Source of the DNA: Bacteroidia bacterium
Lineage (GTDB): Bacteria; Bacteroidota; Bacteroidia; J057
NCBI GenBank assembly: GCA_030430205.1
Contig: JAUIGE010000020.1
Location: 1-64,000 of the forward strand
Reading direction: 5' to 3'
DNA length: 64,000 bases
The notes under the pieces: model-generated
The model's database searches: none
The model's input: only the letters and a program-made list of their open reading frames with translations
Told to the model about the DNA's origin: nothing
Part shown: positions 35,257-42,793 of the stretch, in pieces
How positions within the stretch are numbered: position 1 is the first letter of the stretch
Layout of the letters: each line of letters opens with the position of its first letter
Made by a program: the position numbers and the translations under genes

Positions 35257-35751
35257 ATGGATATTGTATTACCTCAGCTAGGTCTATTTTTCTGGACAGC
35301 GCTTTTGTTCCTCGTTACTTTCTTTATCCTGAAGAAATTTGCGTGGAAGCCCATCATCAAGGGTTTGAAAGATCGTGAGGAAGGTATTGAAAACTCTCTG
35401 CTGGAGGCCAAAAAAGCCCGGGAAGAGATGTCAAACCTGAAATCTGAAAACGAGCAACTGCTGCGTGACGCGCGCCAGGAGCGCGACAAGATGATCCAGG
35501 AAGCCAATCGCATGCGCGATGAGATTCTCGCAGAAGCACGCGAAAAAGCACAGGAGGCTGCCGGAAAAGAGCTTGACAAAGCCAAGCAGCAAATTGATGC
35601 GGAGAAGAAAGCTGCGCTTGCAGAGATCAAAAACACCGCAGGTGGTTTGGCTGTCGAGGTAGCCGAAAAACTGCTACGCAAGCATTTTCAGCAGCCAGCA
35701 GAGCAAAAATCTTTTGCTGAGAAACTGATCGCAGACTTAAGTAATAACTAA
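35257..35751 (+). CDS. atpF: ATP synthase F0 subunit b
   Basis: A 164-aa stator protein: one N-terminal membrane helix (LGLFFWTALLFLVTFFILKKF) followed by a long charged coiled coil (residues 35-150, many EAKKAREEM/RDEILAEAREKA-type heptads). The motif FAWKPIIKGLKDREEGIENSL at the start of the soluble part is typical. It holds the F1 head to subunit a. The atpH gene follows after a heptamer-repeat hairpin. Confidence 0.95.
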   Translation: MDIVLPQLGLFFWTALLFLVTFFILKKFAWKPIIKGLKDREEGIENSLLEAKKAREEMSNLKSENEQLLRDARQERDKMIQEANRMRDEILAEAREKAQEAAGKELDKAKQQIDAEKKAALAEIKNTAGGLAVEVAEKLLRKHFQQPAEQKSFAEKLIADLSNN

Positions 35752-35754
35752 GAG

Positions 35755-35823
35755 GTTTCGGGTTCCGGGTTTGGGGTTTCGAGATTACCCGAAACTCGAA
35801 ACCCGAAACCCGAAACTCGAAAC
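35755..35823 (+). repeat. Heptamer hairpin, atpF-atpH spacer
   Basis: A left arm of TTTCGGG-type heptamers (35755-35783) is almost fully complementary to a right arm of CTCGAAACCC-type heptamers (35795-35823). This gives a stem of about 29 bp with about three mismatches and an 11-base loop containing GATTACCC. It ends 9 bases before the atpH ATG. Confidence 0.92.
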
Positions 35824-35832
35824 TAAATCCCC

Positions 35833-36393
35833 ATGATAGAAGATCGCATTGGATATCGCTACGCAAAGTCAATTTTTGACCTGGCAAAAGAAAAAAACAT
35901 GCTCGAAGAGGTAAGGGAAGATATGTCCCTTATCCATGAGACAAGTGTAGCTAACCGCGACTTTAGGTCTATGCTCGATAGCCCGCTGATTCCAGCTCGA
36001 AAAAAAGAGGTGATTTTGAAAGCCATTTTTAAAGATAAATTTGGTTCAGAATTTACCCGTTTGCTGATCAGCATTCTCGTGCGAAAGGGCCGTGAAAGAT
36101 ACCTGGACAATGCCGCTAAGTCATTTCTCCAACTCTATGATATTGCTAAACATATCCAAAGAGGCAAACTGGTAAGTGCAGCGCCACTTTCAGCAGAACA
36201 AATAGCAGCTATTAAGGAGGAAGTACATAAAGAAACCGGTGATCAATTTGAAATGGAGGTAGAAGTTGATCCTACCCTCATCGGTGGATTTGTGCTGCAT
36301 ATTGGCGACCGGCTATTTGATGGAAGCATCGCTTCTTCGCTCCGCAAATTAGAGCAAGAGTTCTCAGATAAATCATATATCAAACAATTTTAA
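35833..36393 (+). CDS. atpH: ATP synthase F1 subunit delta
   Basis: A 186-aa subunit linking F1 to the b-subunit stalk. Features: N-terminal RIGYRYAKSIFDLAKEK, central LLISILVRKGRERYLDNAAKSFLQLYD and the C-terminal domain with VEVDPTLIGGFVLHIGDRLFDGSIASSLRKLE, all typical of the OSCP/delta family. Flanked on both sides by heptamer-repeat spacers. Confidence 0.95.
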   Translation: MIEDRIGYRYAKSIFDLAKEKNMLEEVREDMSLIHETSVANRDFRSMLDSPLIPARKKEVILKAIFKDKFGSEFTRLLISILVRKGRERYLDNAAKSFLQLYDIAKHIQRGKLVSAAPLSAEQIAAIKEEVHKETGDQFEMEVEVDPTLIGGFVLHIGDRLFDGSIASSLRKLEQEFSDKSYIKQF

Positions 36394-36398
36394 AAATC

Positions 36399-36452
36399 GT
36401 TTCGAGTGTTGAGTTCCGTGATTACCCGAAACCCAAAACCCGAAACCCGAAA
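36399..36452 (+). repeat. Heptamer tract with partial hairpin, atpH-atpA spacer
   Basis: A TTTCGAG-type left arm (36399-36420), then GATTACCCGAAAC shared with the atpF-atpH spacer, then CCCAAAACCCGAAACCCGAAAC to 36452. Arms pair imperfectly. Ends 11 bases before the atpA ATG. Confidence 0.88.
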
Positions 36453-36463
36453 CACATAAAACT

Positions 36464-38041
36464 ATGGCAGTAGTAAGACCAGATGAAGTTTCAGCAATCC
36501 TCAGAGAGCAACTCTCCGGGATCAAGACTGCTACCGAGCTGGAAGAGACCGGAACGGTACTCCAGATTGGTGACGGTATTGCTCGTATATATGGCCTCAC
36601 CAAGGTACAAGCTGGTGAGCTTATCGAATTTAGCACCGGTCTCAAAGGCATGGTATTGAACCTTGAGGAAGACAACGTAGGTGCGGTATTGTTTGGTGAG
36701 GCAGAAGGCATCATGGAGGGAGATACCGTTAAGCGTACCAACCAGATTGCTTCTTTGAAAGTAGGAGAAGGCCTGCTCGGTCGTGTTATCAACCCATTGG
36801 GTGAGCCGATTGACGGAAAAGGTCCTATCGAAGGGGAAACTTTCGATATGCCTTATGAGCGTAAAGCTCCTGGTGTTATCTTCCGCGAGCCTGTGACAGA
36901 GCCACTTCAGACAGGTATCAAGTCTATTGACGCGATGATTCCTATCGGCCGTGGTCAGCGTGAGCTGATCATTGGTGACCGCTCTACCGGTAAAACGGCT
37001 ATTGCACTTGACACCATCATCAACCAGCGTGAGTTTTATGAAAAAGGTGAGACAGTTTACTGCATTTATGTAGTATCTGGCCAAAAGGCCTCTACGGTAG
37101 CTCAGGTTGTAAAAGCGCTTGATCAAGCTGGTGCTTTACCATATACGGTAGTGGTATCCGCTGCAGCTTCTGCTCCAGCTCCTCTACAATTCTTTTCTCC
37201 TTTCGCAGGTGCTGCGATTGGTGAGTTTTTCCGCGATACAGGCCGTCCGGCTTTGGTCGTTTATGACGACCTCTCCAAGCAGGCTGTTGCTTATCGTGAG
37301 GTTTCTTTGCTGCTTCGTCGTCCTCCCGGACGTGAGGCTTATCCTGGTGACGTTTTTTACTTGCACTCCCGTCTGCTGGAGCGTGCTGCCAAAGTCATCG
37401 GTGATGACACCGTAGCAAAGCAAATGAATGACGTACCGGATTCTATCAAGCACCTCATCAAAGGTGGTGGATCGCTTACCGCGCTTCCGATCATTGAAAC
37501 ACAGGAGGGTGACGTTTCTGCCTATATTCCTACCAACGTGATCTCTATCACCGATGGTCAGATATTCCTTGAAACCAACCTCTTCAACGCGGGTATCCGT
37601 CCGGCGATCAACGTGGGTATCTCTGTATCTCGTGTAGGTGGTTCTGCTCAGATCAAGCCGATGAAAAAGGTATCTGGTACCTTGAAGCTTGACCTGGCTC
37701 AGTTCCGTGAGTTGGAGGACTTTGCACGCTTTGGCTCTGACCTGGACAAAGCTACCCAGCGTCAGCTTGACCGTGGTAAGCGCCTGGTTCAGCTTTTGAT
37801 TCAAAAGCAGTATAGCCCCATTTCTGTTGAGCAGCAGGTAGGGATCATCTTTGCAGGTACCAAAGGCTATTTGGACAAAGTACCTGTAGATAAAGTGGAT
37901 GATTATGAAAGAGCACTTGCTCAGGAATTGAAACTCAACCACAAATCTCTGCTCGATCAAATCGCTGCCAAAAAATGGACCGATGAGATGCAGAAAGAAC
38001 TGGCTGAAGTTTGTACAGAAGTAGCTAAGACATACGAATAA
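36464..38041 (+). CDS. atpA: ATP synthase F1 subunit alpha
   Basis: A 525-aa non-catalytic nucleotide-binding subunit. Landmarks: the N-terminal delta-binding helix ([13 protein letters not shown]), [13 protein letters not shown], Walker [56 protein letters not shown], and the ATP synthase signature [17 protein letters not shown]. Length is standard. Codons are strongly biased, as expected for a highly expressed gene. Confidence 0.98.
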   Translation: MAVVRPDEVSAILREQLSGIKTATELEETGTVLQIGDGIARIYGLTKVQAGELIEFSTGLKGMVLNLEEDNVGAVLFGEAEGIMEGDTVKRTNQIASLKVGEGLLGRVINPLGEPIDGKGPIEGETFDMPYERKAPGVIFREPVTEPLQTGIKSIDAMIPIGRGQRELIIGDRSTGKTAIALDTIINQREFYEKGETVYCIYVVSGQKASTVAQVVKALDQAGALPYTVVVSAAASAPAPLQFFSPFAGAAIGEFFRDTGRPALVVYDDLSKQAVAYREVSLLLRRPPGREAYPGDVFYLHSRLLERAAKVIGDDTVAKQMNDVPDSIKHLIKGGGSLTALPIIETQEGDVSAYIPTNVISITDGQIFLETNLFNAGIRPAINVGISVSRVGGSAQIKPMKKVSGTLKLDLAQFRELEDFARFGSDLDKATQRQLDRGKRLVQLLIQKQYSPISVEQQVGIIFAGTKGYLDKVPVDKVDDYERALAQELKLNHKSLLDQIAAKKWTDEMQKELAEVCTEVAKTYE

Positions 38042-38054
38042 GAAGTCGTCAGAT

Positions 38055-38105
38055 CGTTTTTCGTTTCCATTGGGCATGTCCGGATTGAATGAGAAACGAA
38101 AAACG
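38055..38105 (+). repeat. Perfect 13-bp inverted repeat, atpA-atpG spacer
   Basis: CGTTTTTCGTTTC (38055-38067) and GAAACGAAAAACG (38093-38105) are exact complements with a 25-base loop. The right arm, followed by CAAAACG, is a variant of the GAAAC-type elements before other atp genes and lies 16 bases before the atpG ATG. Confidence 0.88.
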
Positions 38106-38121
38106 CAAAACGTTTTAATAT

Positions 38122-39015
38122 ATGGCTAACTTAAAAGAGATCCGCGGACGGATCAAGGGAGTAAAAAGTACGCAGAAGGTGACCAAAGCCATGAAAATGG
38201 TTTCGGCGGCCAAGCTGAAAAAAGCGCAGGACCGCATGTTGGCGCTTCGCCCTTATGCTGCCAAAATGAAGGAGATCATTGAAAATGTTACTTCCGTAGT
38301 CAACGTTTCCGATATCCCCAGCAAATTGGTAGAGCAGCGCGAAACAAAAAACGTGCTGATGGTCGTTGTCACTTCCAACCGTGGACTATGCGGCCCTTTT
38401 AATTCTAACCTGTTCAAGTTTATCACTCAGTTTATAGATAAAAACCTGGCTGAGCATCATAAAAACGGAAGCTTGCATTTCGTTTGTTCAGGCAAAAAAG
38501 GCTATGAGTACTTTGCCAAGCGCAAATACAATGTGATTGGCAAAGCAGCTGACTTTGATATTCTTTCCAACCTCACTTTTGAGCGTGCTGAGGAAATTCT
38601 CGGCCACGTATTTGAAGGCTTTGAGGAAGGTAAATATGATCAGGTATATCTGTGTTACAATGAGTTCAAAAATGTAATGGCTCAGGAGCGCAAAGTTGAC
38701 CTGTTACTTCCCGTGACAGTGGACAAAGGCGGCGAAGAAGTTTCCGGCCCCAAAGCGGATTACATATTTGAGCCAGGTCGTGAGCAAATCCTAACGGATT
38801 TGATTCCAAAATCCTTGAAAACACAGTTTTTCAGGGCTGTATTGGAGTCCAATGCTGCAGAGCAGGGTGCGCGCATGGTAGCGATGGATGCTGCTACAGA
38901 AAATGCTGAAGCTCTGGTGAAGCAACTCAAATTGAGCTACAACAAAGCACGCCAGGCTGCGATTACCAAGGAGATTTTGGAGATTGCTGCTGGAGCGGAT
39001 GCCCTCGAAGGGTAA
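38122..39015 (+). CDS. atpG: ATP synthase F1 subunit gamma
   Basis: A 297-aa central-stalk subunit. N-terminal helix LKEIRGRIKGVKSTQKVTKAMKMVSAAKLKKAQ and C-terminal helix QGARMVAMDAATENAEALVKQLKLSYNKARQAAITKEILEIAAGADAL are diagnostic; TSNRGLCGPFNSNL is also conserved. It is the last atp gene here. atpD and atpC are absent from the window, as is usual in Bacteroidota where they form a separate locus. A strong terminator follows. Confidence 0.97.
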   Translation: MANLKEIRGRIKGVKSTQKVTKAMKMVSAAKLKKAQDRMLALRPYAAKMKEIIENVTSVVNVSDIPSKLVEQRETKNVLMVVVTSNRGLCGPFNSNLFKFITQFIDKNLAEHHKNGSLHFVCSGKKGYEYFAKRKYNVIGKAADFDILSNLTFERAEEILGHVFEGFEEGKYDQVYLCYNEFKNVMAQERKVDLLLPVTVDKGGEEVSGPKADYIFEPGREQILTDLIPKSLKTQFFRAVLESNAAEQGARMVAMDAATENAEALVKQLKLSYNKARQAAITKEILEIAAGADALEG

Positions 39016-39038
39016 TAAAAAATCAATTACTATTGCTG

Positions 39039-39072
39039 GCCTGGTAGGGATTCCCTGCCGGGCTTTTTATTT
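39039..39072 (+). terminator. Intrinsic terminator of the atp operon
   Basis: GCCTGGTAGGG - ATT - CCCTGCCGGGC is an 11-bp stem with two G:T pairs followed by TTTTTATTTT. It lies between convergent atpG and the DUF2891 gene. Confidence 0.9.
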
Positions 39073-40194
39073 TCCATACGAAAGCGCATAGACCGCAAAA
39101 GATGCAAGCCAGTGCTCGCCTTCATAGTTGCCGCTGGCAACATAGGGAAGCGTCATCATGATATGCTCATAGGCAGAGTCACGGAGCCATTTGATTCGGA
39201 CATCTCCTTCCGGTAAGGCATTTGCGATTCTATACATACACCAGGCTCTGCTAAGGTTCAATCCATCCAGATGGACGATTTGGGGATCTCTGCGATCAGA
39301 AACTTCCGCCGGGACCATCAAGGTCGCCGGGCCACCTTCCTTTAACTCAGGAATAAACTCCTCCAGCCATTGCGCAAATTTTACCGGAGGCATAAAGCGT
39401 GACATCAGATTGGCCTCTTCGAGGCAAGGCGAAAGGAAATCCGCTCCTCCTGGCTCCCAGGAGGCAGGACAATTGACATCAGTCAAAAAATAGTCAAATG
39501 CCCTCTCGGCTGTCATGAGACTAACCTCTTCATCTTCTATGGCATGTCCAAAATCATAGGCAAAGCTCATCCCAAAAGCTGTATTGGCATGGGTACCCAC
39601 GCGTATCGGATAATCTTGTCGCGGCAAAAACTCCAGGTAATGCTGCCGAATGGCATCTGTTACCGGCTGAAGGTTTTCAGACCATTCCTGCCCCTGGTCG
39701 TCATTCCAGTTTTCGAGTTCCTCGGCCAGTTTGAGAAGCCAACCCCAGCCATAAAGGCGTTCAAAAGCCTTTCTTCCCGGCTCATGCAGATAAGCTGCCT
39801 CATGTAACAAATTGGCTTTGGTAAGGGTCTGGCTCAGCGTATTTCGAATTGCGTCCGCCTCTTCCATATTGGGATAAAGCTTCAACAGACGAATCAGCAT
39901 CCAATGGCCATGCACTGCCGAATGCCAGTCAAAACAGCCATAAAAAGCCGGATGCAGTTCTTTAGGAGTGCCTGCCTGGGAGGCATCCCGCATCACATGG
40001 CTCAATTTGTTGGGGTATTCTACCTGGATACAGCTGAGCGCACGTTTTGCAAAGTGACTTGCCCCTTTCTCAGTGAGGCTGAGTTGACCGGTTTTTTCAT
40101 CTACCTGCACAAAAGTAGTATCAAGTTCTTGTGCGGTAATAAACAAAGGAAAAGCGAGGCCGAGAGTGAAAAGGAATAGAAGTATGTGTTTCAT
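39067..40194 (-). CDS. DUF2891-family secreted protein
   Basis: A 375-aa protein with a signal peptide (MKHILLFLFTLGLAFPLFITAQ). The core matches the DUF2891 family as I recall it: HPAFYGCFDWHSAVHGHWMLIRLL, FERLYGWGWLLKLAEEL, HANTAFGMSFAYDF, and FLSPCLEEANLMSRFM. The repeated aromatic and acidic residues suggest an alpha/alpha-barrel enzyme acting on sugars, but no activity is established. It is convergent with atpG and divergent from the Nudix gene. Confidence 0.82.
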   Translation of the reverse strand: MKHILLFLFTLGLAFPLFITAQELDTTFVQVDEKTGQLSLTEKGASHFAKRALSCIQVEYPNKLSHVMRDASQAGTPKELHPAFYGCFDWHSAVHGHWMLIRLLKLYPNMEEADAIRNTLSQTLTKANLLHEAAYLHEPGRKAFERLYGWGWLLKLAEELENWNDDQGQEWSENLQPVTDAIRQHYLEFLPRQDYPIRVGTHANTAFGMSFAYDFGHAIEDEEVSLMTAERAFDYFLTDVNCPASWEPGGADFLSPCLEEANLMSRFMPPVKFAQWLEEFIPELKEGGPATLMVPAEVSDRRDPQIVHLDGLNLSRAWCMYRIANALPEGDVRIKWLRDSAYEHIMMTLPYVASGNYEGEHWLASFAVYALSYGK

Positions 40195-40317
40195 CGCTAA
40201 TGGGGTTTATACCCTTAAGATGAATAAAAATGTGTTAATCTGCTAATATACCGATGAGCTGATTCAGAAATGGGGAAGCAATTTGTTCGTAGTTTTGTCA
40301 TTTGAAAGAGATTGAAA

Positions 40318-40962
40318 ATGAATGATTTTATAGAAAGATTGAAAAATCGCTTGAATGAACCCCTGCCTGGTCTTGCGGCTCAATTGGAGATGGCCCCCCC
40401 GGCACGGGGTGGTGGCCCCTTGAGCGTGCCGCCGGATGCGCGGCATAGTGCAGTGCTTGCCTTGCTGTATCCTCATCAGGATAGGATGCATACCGTTTTT
40501 ATGAAGCGGGCAGATGATGGACATGTACATAGCGGGCAGATCAGCTTTCCGGGAGGAAAAGTCGAAGAGGAAGACAATACCTATGAAGAAACGGCACTGC
40601 GGGAAGCAGAAGAAGAGCTGGGCATTCCGGTAGAAAAGGTACATATATTGGGCAAATTGACGGAATTATACATCCCTCCCAGCAATTTCCTGGTCTATCC
40701 CGTACTCGGATTTATGCCACACAGGCCTGACTTTATCATTGACCCGAAAGAAGTCGCGTATGAGATCGAGGTTGATCTGCCAAGCCTGTCCCAGGGCTCT
40801 ATCCGGCAGGTGCGGGAGATCGAACAACGCACACGTTGGGGGCATTACAAGACGCAGGCTCCCTCCTATCTGGTGCATGAGCAACACCTGATATGGGGCG
40901 CTACTGCCATGATGCTCAGCGAGTTGCTCGTGATAATAGGGGAGTCGGATGCAGGGCTTTAA
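40318..40962 (+). CDS. Nudix hydrolase, CoA pyrophosphatase-like
   Basis: A 214-aa protein. The Nudix box GGKVEEEDNTYEETALREAEEELGI is complete (GX5EX7REUXEEXGU type), preceded by HSGQISFPGGK, which is characteristic of the CoA/acyl-CoA diphosphatase subgroup (NudL, YeaB). It would hydrolyse CoA derivatives to 3',5'-ADP and phosphopantetheine forms. The ATG at 40318 was chosen over a TTG six bases earlier. Its 3' end overlaps the convergent deacetylase gene by 47 bases. Confidence 0.9.
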   Translation: MNDFIERLKNRLNEPLPGLAAQLEMAPPARGGGPLSVPPDARHSAVLALLYPHQDRMHTVFMKRADDGHVHSGQISFPGGKVEEEDNTYEETALREAEEELGIPVEKVHILGKLTELYIPPSNFLVYPVLGFMPHRPDFIIDPKEVAYEIEVDLPSLSQGSIRQVREIEQRTRWGHYKTQAPSYLVHEQHLIWGATAMMLSELLVIIGESDAGL

Positions 40963-41575
40963 ATTGGTAGCCCTCCTGCTCAAAATGCTCCAAAATCAGG
41001 AGCAAAGCTTTTGAAAGGCGTGGCCAGGCTTTTTCACTGTCATGAAGACAGACGATAGAGCCCGGCTGAACATGCTTTATCACATTGCCAAAGACTTCTT
41101 CACTGTTTGCCTTTAGATCAAAATCTCCTCCCAGGACATCCATCATCACGATTTGATGGGTTTTCATGATCTTGAGGGCTTGTTTATGGGTGATGCGCCC
41201 ATAGGCCGGGCGGTATAGTTCTGTCTGGTAGCCTGTATATTCCTGTAACACCTGCTGAGCAAGCAAAAAATCTTTGAAGTATGTGAAATTGTTGGTTTTC
41301 CAGCCATTCAAATGCCCATAGCCATGGTTGCCGATGCTATGGCCTGCGTCTATGATTGCATGTGCAATGTGAGGATGAGTCTGGATATTTTTTCCCAGCA
41401 AAAAAAAGGTAGCCTTCGCATCAAATTTCTTCAGCAAGCTGAGCACTTCCTGGGTAATAACAGGGGTAGGCCCATCGTCAAAAGTGAGATACATCACTTT
41501 TTCCTCCGTATTCACCCGCCACAAATAATCAGGGTAGATATTCCTTAAAATAGCAGGGAATTTTTTGAAATACAT
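40916..41575 (-). CDS. Polysaccharide deacetylase (NodB-like, CE4)
   Basis: A 219-aa NodB-homology protein. Motif 1 TFDDGPTP (catalytic base Asp and metal Asp), motif 2 HSIGNHGYGH (metal His residues), motif 3 RPAYGRIT, motif 4 MMDVLGGDFDL and motif 5 IVCLHDSEKA are in order. No clear signal peptide; it may act on cell-wall or exopolysaccharide precursors. Its last 47 bases overlap the Nudix gene tail to tail. Confidence 0.9.
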   Translation of the reverse strand: MYFKKFPAILRNIYPDYLWRVNTEEKVMYLTFDDGPTPVITQEVLSLLKKFDAKATFFLLGKNIQTHPHIAHAIIDAGHSIGNHGYGHLNGWKTNNFTYFKDFLLAQQVLQEYTGYQTELYRPAYGRITHKQALKIMKTHQIVMMDVLGGDFDLKANSEEVFGNVIKHVQPGSIVCLHDSEKAWPRLSKALLLILEHFEQEGYQFKALHPTPLLSRATR

Positions 41576-41772
41576 GAAGAGAGTTCATTGGTTCGTTTGC
41601 GAGGGCAAAGAAATAAAATTTTGAGGAAATTGACCCGAAAAGGTTTTGGTAGGTAAAATTGCCCTGCCTTTGTTTCAATATTTAGATAGAGTTTCAGGTC
41701 TTTCCTTTAAAACCATATAGAACAAGGGAATATAAAAAACCTTAAATTGAACCAAAGATCAAGGAATATTCC

Positions 41773-42756
41773 ATGACGAAAGCAACAAAGCTAACATCCG
41801 TTCACACCCTCCCCCGCAATCCCGGCATGCCCCTGGACATGGGGCTGATAGACGGAATCCGCATCAACCGCTCCGCGGTCGAACGTCGCGCCGCGACCAT
41901 TGGCACAAGGCGTTCCGTCAAAAAAGCCTGGCAGGCTGCCTGGCTGCTTCGGGCCGTTTCCTGCATCGACCTGACCACCCTCGCCGGCGACGACACGCCC
42001 GGCAATGTCATCCGTCTTTGTGCCAAAGCCAGGCAACCGGTGCGACAGGACCTGCTGGAAAGCATGGGCGTAGGAGATATGCATCTCACCACCGGAGCTA
42101 TATGTGTGTACCACAACCTGATCGAAACAGCCGTCAGGGCTTTGGAAGGAAGTGGTATTCCTGTGGCTGCGGTGTCTACCGGATTTCCGGCGGGACAGAT
42201 TCCGCTGGAGCTCAAAATCGCTCAGATTGAAGGCGCCGTGGCGCTGGGCGCCAAAGAAATAGACATCGTCATCAGCCGCGGGCTGGTGCATACCGGCAAC
42301 TGGCAGGCCCTCTACGAGGAAGTCGCTGCATTTCGGAAAGCATGTGGCGAAAGCCACATGAAAACCATCCTCGCCACCGGCGAGCTGGGCACCCTCACCC
42401 ACGTGGCCAAAGCCAGCCATGTCTGCATGATGGCGGGAGCTGATTTTATCAAAACCAGCACAGGCAAAGAAAGCGTCAATGCCACCTTGCCCGTCAGCCT
42501 GGTGATGATCCGCGCCATCCGCGAGTATCACGAAAAGACAGGCTACAAAATCGGCTACAAACCCGCCGGAGGCATTCGCAAAGCGAAAGAAGCCCTGACC
42601 TATTTGAGCCTCATCAAAGAAGAACTGGGCGATGCCTGGTTGCATGCGGATTTGTTCCGCTTTGGGGCCAGCAGCCTGCTGGCGGATATTGAGCGACAGT
42701 TGGAGCATTATGTGACGGGCAGGTATTCTGCGGGATATCGCCACCCCATGGGGTGA
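41773..42756 (+). CDS. deoC: Deoxyribose-phosphate aldolase
   Basis: A 327-aa DeoC of the long type. The Schiff-base Lys227 is in GADFIKTSTGK, with TGYKIGYKPAGGIRKAKEALTYL near the end and CIDLTTLAGDDT at the front. It splits 2-deoxyribose-5-phosphate into glyceraldehyde-3-phosphate and acetaldehyde. The next gene encodes an aldehyde dehydrogenase, which would oxidise the acetaldehyde. This pair looks richer in G and C than the neighbouring genes. Confidence 0.95.
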   Translation: MTKATKLTSVHTLPRNPGMPLDMGLIDGIRINRSAVERRAATIGTRRSVKKAWQAAWLLRAVSCIDLTTLAGDDTPGNVIRLCAKARQPVRQDLLESMGVGDMHLTTGAICVYHNLIETAVRALEGSGIPVAAVSTGFPAGQIPLELKIAQIEGAVALGAKEIDIVISRGLVHTGNWQALYEEVAAFRKACGESHMKTILATGELGTLTHVAKASHVCMMAGADFIKTSTGKESVNATLPVSLVMIRAIREYHEKTGYKIGYKPAGGIRKAKEALTYLSLIKEELGDAWLHADLFRFGASSLLADIERQLEHYVTGRYSAGYRHPMG

Positions 42757-42760
42757 GGAA

Positions 42761-42778
42761 GAGTGAGAGTGAGAGTGA
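42761..42778 (+). repeat. Three GAGTGA hexamers before the ALDH start
   Basis: Perfect GAGTGA x3 followed by an A-rich stretch leading to the ATG at 42794. Another simple-sequence leader, of a different type from the heptamers. Confidence 0.8.
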
Positions 42779-42793
42779 GAAAAAAGAAAAAAC